Below are positions 1 to 8,338 of a stretch of 64,000 nt of DNA, one piece after another. The DNA comes from Herpetosiphon sp042688385 (lineage in GTDB: Bacteria; Chloroflexota; Chloroflexia; Chloroflexales; Herpetosiphonaceae): positions 186,001-250,000 of the forward strand of contig NZ_JBHUPY010000005.1 of NCBI RefSeq assembly GCF_042688385.1, written 5' to 3'. Below the pieces are notes generated by a model. The model did no database searches and had not been told where the DNA came from. It worked only from the letters and a program-made list of their open reading frames with translations. The position numbers and the translations under genes are program-made. The stretch's first letter is position 1. Each line of letters starts with the position of its first letter.

Positions 1-1
1 T

Positions 2-334
2 ACCACTGGCTATCTGACGATTGAAGTGCAAAATCATATGCCAACCCCTAGCCCAATCACGATCAGCGTGCAACCAAATAGCACAACCACAATTGATGTT
101 TTGGCAGGGCTAGTTGATTTGAATAACGATCAATTGACGATTACTAACGCAAGTGCTACTGCTGGCATAGTCGACATAATCGATAATCAACTGCGCTATC
201 GTGCGCCAGATCGCGCCCTATCAAGCGCGATGATCAGCTATAGCATAAGTGATGGCCATGGTGGTTCAAGCGAGGCAACGATTCTCATCAATGGCGCACC
301 ATATCAGCTCTATTTGCCCTATACCAGCAAATAA
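2..334 (+). CDS. C-terminal fragment of a secreted Ig/cadherin-like repeat protein
   Basis: The frame is open from the first complete codon of the window, so the gene begins upstream and only about 110 C-terminal residues are seen. They form one bacterial Ig/cadherin-like module (motifs TTTIDVL, DLNNDQLTI, ISDGHGGS) followed by the C-terminus YQLYLPYTSK. The stretch is clearly paralogous to the last module of the next gene, which ends YQLFLPYISK. A GTG at 26 could be read as a start, but the homology continues upstream of it, so the gene is treated as truncated by the window edge. It is the first visible member of a tandem family of four. Probably cell-surface or secreted; the ligand is unknown. 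Confidence 0.8.
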   Translation, partial: TTGYLTIEVQNHMPTPSPITISVQPNSTTTIDVLAGLVDLNNDQLTITNASATAGIVDIIDNQLRYRAPDRALSSAMISYSISDGHGGSSEATILINGAPYQLYLPYTSK

Positions 335-342
335 CCAAAGCG

Positions 343-369
343 AGCGGCAAGCATCCGTTGCTTGCCGCT
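343..369 (+). terminator. Intergenic hairpin between paralogous surface genes
   Basis: Perfect 10-bp inverted repeat AGCGGCAAGC / GCTTGCCGCT with a 7-nt loop, just after the stop at 334 and before the next ribosome-binding site. No T-run follows, so it may be an mRNA-processing or weak terminator hairpin. A closely related hairpin follows the next gene. Confidence 0.5.
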
Positions 370-396
370 GCGCATCCAACCAAGGAGAGAATGTCG

Positions 397-3300
397 ATGT
401 CGAAGCTGCAAAAAATAGCTAGCCTGTGCATGCTGATCGTGCTTGGCTTGAGCATAATTCAACAACCTGTTGCACCCGTTGCCGCCGTTGAGCCACAACA
501 ACCAAGCAGCCCTGGCACATGGAGCCAAGCCTTTGCCTCACCATTAAGAATAAATATATCGTATATGCCAAGCCGCCCAATTGAATGGAATGGCATGCTG
601 TATGCGGGCATTACCACGTATAGCTCCAACTCTACCGGGAGCGGGGTTGGCTATTGGAATGGCCAGCAGTGGCTGAAACTTGAAGGCCTTGATGGCTTCG
701 TTCATTCGGTAACAGTGCATCAAAATAAGCTGTATGCTGCTGGGGGCTTGAAGCTTGGCGGCAAAGATGTCAATATTGCCTATTGGGATGGGCAGCTGTG
801 GACAGCCTTGCCCTATCGACTTAACAACGATTCCTACTTACTTTTAGCCAGTCACGAGAATCAACTCTATCTTGGTGGAAGCAAAATCGTGATTGATGGC
901 CAAGCCCATGGCATTGTCGCCCGTTGGGATGGGGTTACGTGGCAGACTATTAACAATGAGTTGCAAGGCTGGGTAGTAGGTTTCTTATTACGTCCTGATG
1001 GCATGTATCTGCATGGCGTATTCGTCATGAATGGCAAAAGAAGTGGTGTTTTACGGGTAACTGATACGCAGCTAACACTAGTTGGTGAGGGCTTCTATGG
1101 TTTGGTTTACGATCTCAAAGAGTTCAATAACCAACTCTATATCAGCGGTCAATTTACCTCGACGCTCCAACCATCAATCAAAAATGTAGCAACTTGGGAT
1201 GGTACTGCTTGGAATAGTATTGGGAATGGAATTAGTAACCCAACCCATAATTTGGCGATGGTCGATGGCGAATTATATGCGCTCAGCAGATCAAGTAATT
1301 TTCAGTTGCTGCGTTGGGATACAACTCAATGGACAACTCTTTCAACCATGAGTTCCCACTACACAGGCTCCTATAATTGGCCTCGTTACCCCGATGCGGT
1401 GCTGTTGAATTACAACCAAGAATTACTGGCCTTTGGCCCAATGATTTCGTGGCACCCTATCCCTAATTCCACCCAATATATCAAGGGTCAGGCGACGTTG
1501 CGTTGGGTCGATGACCATTGGGAATCGATGACTCCAAACGGGATTGAAGGTAGTGGGTCTTCAGACCGAACAGCAGTTCTCACCACTGACAATGAGGATC
1601 TCTATGTTGCTTTCGAACAAATAGTTTGGGGCACATTCTCTTCGACCTTAGCGCATCTAAATCCAAGCAATCAATGGCAATCATTACTTGCGCGTACCCA
1701 TCAACCAAATCTTTCTTATGCTCAGGCGCTCCAGAAGTATCAGCAAACCTTTTTTGGGCTCTACCAATCCACGCTGTATCAAGCTGACAATAATAACAAT
1801 ACATGGACGCAAGCTGTCACGGCGACAGTTCATTCGCTGGCTCAAGCCAATAATCTGTTGTACGTTGCTGGTGATTTCGAGCAATTCAATGGCGTAACAG
1901 CGCGCAACCTTGTGACCTGGAATGGTAGCCAATGGCAAGCCTTAAATACGCCTGCCAGTTTTGATCGGGTTGTGATTGTCGAAGCCCAGGGCAATGCGGT
2001 CTATATCAGCGATGGCTTTCAAATTGCCCGCTGGGATGGGACGCAGTGGACGACCTTGGCCACCAATGTGGTCAATATTGGTGAGATTGAGCCAACCGCT
2101 GATGGGGTGTACATCGCTGGCACATTTAGCAGCGTCGCTGGCGTAAGTGCGTCGAAAATCGCCTATTGGAACGGCACAACATGGTCGGGCTTATCTGGTG
2201 TGATTGATGGCGCAATTCATGATCTGGCAATGGGTGCTGATGGGTTGTATGTGGCTGGCAGTTTCCGTGGGATAACTAATGGGATTGTGAGCGGTGGCAT
2301 TCTACGCTGGGATGGGACTGCATGGCATGGTCTCGCTGGTGGAGTTCAATCTATAATGGTGTCTACCCTTCCTGGCAAAGTTTATAGCCTCGCGGCAACC
2401 CCAACTCGCATGCTGATGCATGGGAACTTCGTCAGGGTTGGCAATCAGTATGAATCCTACAATATTGCCGCATGGGAATATGGCAACGAACCCTTGATCA
2501 AAGCCAAACCTGATTATGCAATTACCTATCGGCCACAGCCGGTTACGGTCAATGTACTGGCCAATGATTGGAGCGATCAGCCTAGCCAATTGCAACTGGT
2601 AAGCGTTACGCCACCAAGCAATGGCAGTGTAGCGATCAATGGAACCAACATTGTTTATACCCCCGCGGCCCAATTCCAAGGCACCGATACCTTCACCTAT
2701 ACCGTACGCGACCCGCTGAATGCCGTTACGACCACCGCCCAAGTGCGGGTGCAGGTCTGGAATCACTTTCCCTTCATTGCCGACAAAGAGCGACAGGTGC
2801 AGCCCGTTGATGAAACGATCTTTTTCCCCCTGAATGGGCTGGTTGATTTAAATGGTGATCCGTTGACAATCACCCACGCCAGAGCTGTGAGCGGTACCGT
2901 GCAGATTGATGCTGATATGTTGCGCTATCTCCCGCCCCAGCAACAGCAATTCTTTACCGATACGCTGACCTATACGGTCAGTGATGGCCATGGCGGCCAA
3001 CAAACCGCGCGGATTAAGCTCTACAGTACCAATGCAAGTGTGGTTGCGGTGAATGACAACGCCACCACCTATCGCCCGCATGCGGTCAGAATTGATGTCT
3101 TGGCCAATGATTGGGCAGTCAATAACGAGCCACTGCAACTGGTCTCAGTCAACAGACCAGCCCATGGCACGGCCACGATTAGCGGCAACCAAGTGCATTA
3201 TCTGCCAGCAGCGAGTTTTCAAGGCCTTGTATCAGTGCACTATACGGTGCGCAATGTAACCCGTGGCAGCATAGCTTCTGGCATCGTATTAATTGATGTG

Positions 3301-3606
3301 CAGAATCATGTGCCAACCGTTAGCCCAATGACGCTGACCGTACAACCACAGAGCACAACCACGATTGATGTTTTGACGCAGGCGAACGATATAAATGGCG
3401 ATGTACTAACGATCAGCCAGGCGATTGCTACGGTTGGTGAAGTCGACATAATTGATAATCAATTGTACTATCATTCGCCAACCAGCTATCCATTTACGGC
3501 CACCATCAGCTATCGGCTGGATGATGACCATGGTGGTGTGACCGAGGGGACGATTACTGTCAATAGCGCCCGCTATCAACTTTTCTTGCCCTATATCAGC
3601 AAATAA
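397..3606 (+). CDS. Secreted beta-propeller protein with four Ig/cadherin-like domains
   Basis: About 1069 residues. The start at 397 (MSKLQKIASL) is preferred because AAGGAG at 382-387 is well spaced from it and the paralogue starts with the same MSKL; an in-frame ATG at 391 is possible. The N-terminus is a signal peptide ending near APVAA. Residues ~40-690 carry many W-N/D-G-x-x-W repeats (YWNGQQW, RWDGVTW, TWDGTAW) separated by G-L-Y-V-A-G-x-F strands, typical of a beta-propeller or Kelch/delta-60-like fold. From ~700 there are four Ig/cadherin-like modules (VNVLANDW, FTYTVRDP, VSDGHGG). It ends YQLFLPYISK. It probably acts outside the cell; ligand unknown. Flanked by paralogues on both sides in the same orientation. 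Confidence 0.85.
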   Translation: MSKLQKIASLCMLIVLGLSIIQQPVAPVAAVEPQQPSSPGTWSQAFASPLRINISYMPSRPIEWNGMLYAGITTYSSNSTGSGVGYWNGQQWLKLEGLDGFVHSVTVHQNKLYAAGGLKLGGKDVNIAYWDGQLWTALPYRLNNDSYLLLASHENQLYLGGSKIVIDGQAHGIVARWDGVTWQTINNELQGWVVGFLLRPDGMYLHGVFVMNGKRSGVLRVTDTQLTLVGEGFYGLVYDLKEFNNQLYISGQFTSTLQPSIKNVATWDGTAWNSIGNGISNPTHNLAMVDGELYALSRSSNFQLLRWDTTQWTTLSTMSSHYTGSYNWPRYPDAVLLNYNQELLAFGPMISWHPIPNSTQYIKGQATLRWVDDHWESMTPNGIEGSGSSDRTAVLTTDNEDLYVAFEQIVWGTFSSTLAHLNPSNQWQSLLARTHQPNLSYAQALQKYQQTFFGLYQSTLYQADNNNNTWTQAVTATVHSLAQANNLLYVAGDFEQFNGVTARNLVTWNGSQWQALNTPASFDRVVIVEAQGNAVYISDGFQIARWDGTQWTTLATNVVNIGEIEPTADGVYIAGTFSSVAGVSASKIAYWNGTTWSGLSGVIDGAIHDLAMGADGLYVAGSFRGITNGIVSGGILRWDGTAWHGLAGGVQSIMVSTLPGKVYSLAATPTRMLMHGNFVRVGNQYESYNIAAWEYGNEPLIKAKPDYAITYRPQPVTVNVLANDWSDQPSQLQLVSVTPPSNGSVAINGTNIVYTPAAQFQGTDTFTYTVRDPLNAVTTTAQVRVQVWNHFPFIADKERQVQPVDETIFFPLNGLVDLNGDPLTITHARAVSGTVQIDADMLRYLPPQQQQFFTDTLTYTVSDGHGGQQTARIKLYSTNASVVAVNDNATTYRPHAVRIDVLANDWAVNNEPLQLVSVNRPAHGTATISGNQVHYLPAASFQGLVSVHYTVRNVTRGSIASGIVLIDVQNHVPTVSPMTLTVQPQSTTTIDVLTQANDINGDVLTISQAIATVGEVDIIDNQLYYHSPTSYPFTATISYRLDDDHGGVTEGTITVNSARYQLFLPYISK

Positions 3607-3618
3607 TTAATTGAGATC

Positions 3619-3647
3619 GAGCGGTAAGTATACGTTGCTTGCCGCTC
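3619..3647 (+). terminator. Intergenic hairpin, second copy
   Basis: Stem GAGCGGTAAG / CTTGCCGCTC (one G-T pair) with a 9-nt loop. It resembles the hairpin at 343-369 in sequence and position, which suggests the hairpin was duplicated together with the gene. No T-run follows. Confidence 0.45.
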
Positions 3648-3672
3648 AATAGAAACCCAAAGCGAGAATTTG

Positions 3673-6093
3673 ATGTCGAAACTTCCAAAAATTGCCAGCT
3701 TGTTCATGCTAATGCTATTTAGCCTGAGCATGATCCAACAACTAGCCGCACCCGTTGCCGCCGTCGAACCACAACAACCAAGTAATCCTGGCACATGGAG
3801 CCAAGATTTTGGCTTATATGGAAAATTCTTGGCTGACGGTTCGCTCAATGGCTCTATCCCGCTGTTGCCAATGGAATGGAATGGCAGGCTGTATGCGATT
3901 TTAAATGGGCATCAGGGCTCGAATTCAGGCATTGGCTATTGGAATGGGCAGCAATGGATCAAGCTCGATGGATTAAGTGGCTTTGTTGAAGGCTTAACTG
4001 TTCATCAAGAACGTTTATATGTTGTTGGGCGCTTAACTCTTGCTGGCAAAACCATCAACGTTGCCTATTGGGATGGCACGTTGTGGACAGCCATGCCAAC
4101 GCAATTGATTCAACATAGCCCTTTATTTGTAGCTAGTTATGCGAATCAATTGTATGTTGGTGGCGAAAACGTAGGGATAGATGGTCAAACGTATGGGACT
4201 TTAGCGCGTTGGGATGGTGAGCAATGGCATGCAGCAGCCGAAGGAATTGACGGTATTGTTTGTACGATACTCGTGCGTCCCGATGGCCTCTACCTTGGTG
4301 GTTCTTTTATGTTCAATGGCCAAAAGACAGCTCTCCTGTACTGGAATGGTAGTCAATGGCAAACTGTTGGCGGTGGACTGCATGGCTATGTCTTCGATTT
4401 GGAATGGGCCGATAGCCAACTCTATATTAGTGGTCAGTTTACCTCAACGCTTGAACCCACGCTGAAGAATATTGCCGCATGGAATGGCACGAGTTGGAAT
4501 AGCTTTGGCAATGGGGTTGGCGGTAGCGTGCATAATGTGGCGCTTTTTGATAATGACTTGTACATTCTGACCAAATCAACGACCCTTGGCGGGAATGCCT
4601 ATGAATTTCAACGCTGGAATGGCACGCAATGGACGAAACTTGCTAATCTTTCTAGAATGAGTTCCGAGCTTATTTTTTGGTTTTTGCCTCCAAGCGCTAC
4701 CTTAGTGACTTATGATAACCAGTTACATCTCTTTGGCATGCTCGCCTATAGGAGTGCTGCATCTGAACCAATAAACCAGGGCAATTCAGCCTTGCGTTGG
4801 AATGGCACTCAGTGGGAATCAATGTATCCCAATGGGATTTCTAACTTTGGCGATCTTAGCATGACGACCGATGGCGATGATCTCTTTGTTGCTGGGGGAG
4901 AATTTTCTTGGGGCTATGGTGAGGCTTCGTTGGCCCGCTTTGGCAGCAATCAGCGTTGGCAACCGATCGTGGAAACAGCATTTATTAGAGATTCAGTTCA
5001 ATTACTCGAATCATTTCAGCAAAGCTTTTTTGTCGTATCTAACAATACCTTATATCAAAATGGAACTACTACATGGAACCAAGTTGGAGCTGAGCGTGTT
5101 GTGCAGGCTCTGGCCAAAGCCAATAGCCGCTTGTATGTGGGCGGTGATTTTGCTCAATTCAATGGCGTAACGGCGCATAATTTGGTCACATGGGATGGCA
5201 GCCAATGGCAGGCTTTCAATGCTCCAGCCTCATTCGACAAAGTAGTAATTATCGAAACCTATGGCAACAAGATCTATATTAGCGATGGCTTTAAGTTAGC
5301 ACGCTGGGATGATACCCAATGGACGATGCTTGCCTCGAATGTCGTCAATATTGGTGAGATTGAGCCAACCGCCGATGGTGTCTATATTGCAGGCACATTT
5401 AGCAGCGTTGCTGGCGTTCTTGCCCCCCAAATCGCCTATTGGAATGGCAGCACATGGTCGGGCTTAAATGGGACGATTAGTGGTTCAATTCTTGATCTGG
5501 AAATGGGTGCTGATGGGCTGTATGTGGCTGGAAATTTTCGCGGCTTGACCAATGGGATTGTGAGCGGTGGCATTTTGCGCTGGGATGGCGCAATGTGGCA
5601 TGGGGTTGGTGGTGGGGTGCAAAAGCAACACTATGTATTTGGAACCAACAATGGAATTGTTCAACGCTTAGCGGCAACCCCGACCCATATGTATCTCAAC
5701 GGAAACTTTGATATGGTTGGCAACGAATATGAGTCATTTCGCTTTGCCGCGTGGGCATATGGCAACGAGCCTTTGATTCGCGCCAAAAATGACTATGCGA
5801 TTAGCTATCGCCCACAAGCAGTGACGGTCAATGTGCTGGCCAATGATTGGAGCGATCAGCCGAGCCAATTGCAACTGGTGAGCGTTACGCCACCAAGCCA
5901 TGGTACGGCTACGATTAGCGGCACCCAGATTGTGTATCGACCATATCCTCAATTTACTGGGCTTGATACTTTAACCTATACCGTGCGCGACCCGATCCAT
6001 GCGCTCACGACAACAGCCCAAGTGCGGCTGCATGTTTGGAATAACCCAAGCGTCGTCTTGCATGATGTTTATTTGCCTGCGGTAATCCGCTAA
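3673..6093 (+). CDS. Secreted beta-propeller protein with one Ig-like domain
   Basis: About 806 residues, paralogous to the preceding gene over its whole length. The start at 3673 (MSKLPKIASLFML) matches that paralogue; a TTG at 3670 is the only other nearby option and the ribosome-binding site is weak. A signal peptide ends near APVAA. Residues ~40-690 are W-N-G-x-x-W propeller repeats (YWNGQQW, RWDGEQW, AWNGTSW). One Ig/cadherin-like module follows from ~700 (VNVLANDWSDQPSQLQL), almost identical to the first module of the upstream paralogue. The C-terminus is HDVYLPAVIR. Three of the four C-terminal modules of the paralogue are absent. Secreted or surface-exposed by inference; no enzymatic motif seen. 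Confidence 0.85.
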   Translation: MSKLPKIASLFMLMLFSLSMIQQLAAPVAAVEPQQPSNPGTWSQDFGLYGKFLADGSLNGSIPLLPMEWNGRLYAILNGHQGSNSGIGYWNGQQWIKLDGLSGFVEGLTVHQERLYVVGRLTLAGKTINVAYWDGTLWTAMPTQLIQHSPLFVASYANQLYVGGENVGIDGQTYGTLARWDGEQWHAAAEGIDGIVCTILVRPDGLYLGGSFMFNGQKTALLYWNGSQWQTVGGGLHGYVFDLEWADSQLYISGQFTSTLEPTLKNIAAWNGTSWNSFGNGVGGSVHNVALFDNDLYILTKSTTLGGNAYEFQRWNGTQWTKLANLSRMSSELIFWFLPPSATLVTYDNQLHLFGMLAYRSAASEPINQGNSALRWNGTQWESMYPNGISNFGDLSMTTDGDDLFVAGGEFSWGYGEASLARFGSNQRWQPIVETAFIRDSVQLLESFQQSFFVVSNNTLYQNGTTTWNQVGAERVVQALAKANSRLYVGGDFAQFNGVTAHNLVTWDGSQWQAFNAPASFDKVVIIETYGNKIYISDGFKLARWDDTQWTMLASNVVNIGEIEPTADGVYIAGTFSSVAGVLAPQIAYWNGSTWSGLNGTISGSILDLEMGADGLYVAGNFRGLTNGIVSGGILRWDGAMWHGVGGGVQKQHYVFGTNNGIVQRLAATPTHMYLNGNFDMVGNEYESFRFAAWAYGNEPLIRAKNDYAISYRPQAVTVNVLANDWSDQPSQLQLVSVTPPSHGTATISGTQIVYRPYPQFTGLDTLTYTVRDPIHALTTTAQVRLHVWNNPSVVLHDVYLPAVIR

Positions 6094-6102
6094 TGTTGCT
6101 GT

Positions 6103-6131
6103 GGGTGTTGACCTATCGAGCGTCAGCACCC
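6103..6131 (+). terminator. Hairpin after second propeller gene
   Basis: Inverted repeat GGGTGTTGAC / GTCAGCACCC (one T-G pair) with a 9-nt loop, immediately after the stop at 6093. No T-run. Its position matches the hairpins at 343 and 3619, but its sequence is different. Confidence 0.4.
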
Positions 6132-6164
6132 ATGTTAATGCTTCTAATCGAGAGGATGTTACTA

Positions 6165-8285
6165 ATGAGAATTATTCGGCGTTGGGGAAGTGTTTTGGGC
6201 ATTTTGGCCTTATGCAGTTGGTTGGTGAGCACCCAAAGCAGCCCAGCCCAAGCCATGCAACCAAGCGAAGCCAACAATGGCGGCTCGTGGAGCAACGAAT
6301 TTGCTGCCTTTGGGGCAAATGCCGATGATTATGGCCTGCAACACCCCTTGGTTTGGAACGATACACTCTATGCTAGCTCTGTTGAACGCTACATCAGAGG
6401 TAACCAATCAGCCAATGGGGTAATCTATTGGGATGGCCGCCAATGGCTGAGGTTAGGGACGCTTGATGGCTATGTTGAATCCATCGTAGGTCATCAGGAT
6501 AAACTCTATGCCGCTGGCTCTTTGATCCTTGCTGGTCAACAGATTGACTTAGCCTATTGGGATGGCACAACTTGGACTGGATTAGCCACGGTGGTGGATA
6601 ATGCTAGCCATCTAGTATTGGCGAGTCACCAGAATGAGCTTTATTTAGGCAGTTATCCTTTAGTGATTGATGGCCAAGCCTACCAAAATATTGCCCGTTG
6701 GAATGGCACCCAATGGAATGAGGTTGGCACTGGCTATGATGGACTTGCCTTCAATTTGCTGAGTGCTGCTGATGGCTTGTATGCTGGCGGTTCAATTCAG
6801 CCAATCAATTCGCAGAGTCAAGGTGGAATTGTCCGCTGGGATGGCACGCAATGGCACGATGTTGGCGGTGGGGTAACTGGACAAGTTGTGGATTTGCAAA
6901 TTGCTGATGATCAGTTGCTTATTGGGGGATCATTTACTTCAACCACCAACTTGCAACTGCATAATATTGCTGCCTGGAATGGCACAAACTGGAATAGCTT
7001 TGGTAATGGTGTTCCGAATCGGGTTGAAAGTCTGCTTATGCGGGCTGATGGCCTGTATGCCTTAGGCCATGTCAATTATACTAATGTACCGCTCCATTAT
7101 TGGAATGGTACAAATTGGACAGTACTGGGGCAAGCTCGGTACATTCATTATAGTTGGATTCAATTTCCCAAATATTCGTTAGTTGAGTTTGAGAACGAAA
7201 TGTATGCCTTGGGCGATTTAGTCATTAATGGTCAGTATCGTGGTGTGAATCGGCTGGTCTGGCGGGCTGATCATTGGGAATCGATGACTCCTAATGGGCT
7301 GTATGGGGGGCCGCTGGCTCTCAGTAATCTTGGCGAAACGATCTATGGCTACTCGCCCTTTAGCTCAATGTGGAGCACTGGCCGCAGTTCATTAATTCGT
7401 TTTGATGCTGCGGCTGGTTGGCAATCGCTGATTGAGCAACCCATTGATTCTCAATATGGAGAGATAGCTCGCCAATTGGAAGTGTTCAGCGATACAATCT
7501 TCCTCATGCAAAATCCCAAACTGTATCGCACCAATTCAATTTCGCCAACTTGGAATCCAGTAAGTGATCAACCAGTCCTTGGCATTGCCCGTGACCAAGC
7601 AAAACTCTACGTAGCTGGCGATTTTAGCCAATTCGCTGGGGTAGATAGTGCCAACTTGATCATTTGGGATAACGGTCAATGGCAAGCCTTTGCTGCGCCT
7701 GCCTCATTTGATCAAGTGACTGTGGTTGAAGCCTTGAACGGCGTTGTCTATATTAGCGACGGCGCGCAAGTGGCCCGCTGGGATGGCGCGCAATGGCACA
7801 CCATCATCACTGGTGTGAGCAGTATTCAAAAGCTTGAGGCTAGCGCTGAGGGCCTCTACGTGGCGGGCACATTTAGCAACATTGCTGGCATAGATGCCCA
7901 AAAAATTGCTTATTGGAATGGCTCGCGCTGGTCGGCCTTGAATGGCGTGATTAACGGTACCATCCATGACCTGGAAATGGGCGCTGATGGTTTGTATGTT
8001 GCTGGCAAATTCAACGGTGTGACTGGCAGCGTGCTTAGCCCTGGCATCCTGCGCTGGAACGGAGTTTGGAATAGTGTTGGTGGCGGAGTTCAGCAGCGCG
8101 AGGCTTATGCAGCCAACTTCTTGGTTAATGCATTAGTTGCCACGCCAACCCGCATGTATTTGAGTGGCGTGTTTGATATGGTTGGCAATACCTATGAATC
8201 ATCGAGCATTGCGGCGTGGAATTATGGCGAGCCAAGTTGGGTTGCACCAACCTATACAGTCTATGCGCCATTTGCCATGCGCTAA
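6165..8285 (+). CDS. Secreted beta-propeller protein without Ig domain
   Basis: About 706 residues. The start at 6165 (MRIIRRWGSVLGI) has GAGAGGA eight bases upstream; the open frame extends further upstream but without a signal sequence. A signal peptide ends near SPAQA. The rest is W-N/D-G-x-x-W repeats (YWDGRQW, RWDGTQW, AWNGTNW) homologous to the two upstream genes, including the conserved segment near IAYWNGSRW. It stops after the propeller with VYAPFAMR, so no Ig-like module is present. Last gene of the tandem family, followed by a strong terminator. Role unknown, probably cell-surface binding or adhesion. Confidence 0.85.
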   Translation: MRIIRRWGSVLGILALCSWLVSTQSSPAQAMQPSEANNGGSWSNEFAAFGANADDYGLQHPLVWNDTLYASSVERYIRGNQSANGVIYWDGRQWLRLGTLDGYVESIVGHQDKLYAAGSLILAGQQIDLAYWDGTTWTGLATVVDNASHLVLASHQNELYLGSYPLVIDGQAYQNIARWNGTQWNEVGTGYDGLAFNLLSAADGLYAGGSIQPINSQSQGGIVRWDGTQWHDVGGGVTGQVVDLQIADDQLLIGGSFTSTTNLQLHNIAAWNGTNWNSFGNGVPNRVESLLMRADGLYALGHVNYTNVPLHYWNGTNWTVLGQARYIHYSWIQFPKYSLVEFENEMYALGDLVINGQYRGVNRLVWRADHWESMTPNGLYGGPLALSNLGETIYGYSPFSSMWSTGRSSLIRFDAAAGWQSLIEQPIDSQYGEIARQLEVFSDTIFLMQNPKLYRTNSISPTWNPVSDQPVLGIARDQAKLYVAGDFSQFAGVDSANLIIWDNGQWQAFAAPASFDQVTVVEALNGVVYISDGAQVARWDGAQWHTIITGVSSIQKLEASAEGLYVAGTFSNIAGIDAQKIAYWNGSRWSALNGVINGTIHDLEMGADGLYVAGKFNGVTGSVLSPGILRWNGVWNSVGGGVQQREAYAANFLVNALVATPTRMYLSGVFDMVGNTYESSSIAAWNYGEPSWVAPTYTVYAPFAMR

Positions 8286-8303
8286 GTTTAATGATTAAAG
8301 CAT

Positions 8304-8338
8304 GAGGCCGCTCAATCCTGAGCGGCCTCGTGTTTTTT
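8304..8338. terminator. Bidirectional intrinsic terminator
   Basis: Perfect stem GAGGCCGCTC / GAGCGGCCTC (8304-8313 with 8320-8329) followed by GTGTTTTTT on the plus strand. It lies between the convergent propeller gene and pyruvate kinase gene and probably ends transcription of the former; the hairpin may serve both. Confidence 0.8.

Noticed and set aside
1..8285. LPxTG sortase signal in the C-termini of the secreted proteins
   Set aside because: The tails have L/A-P but no T-G, no following hydrophobic helix and only a few residues after the motif.
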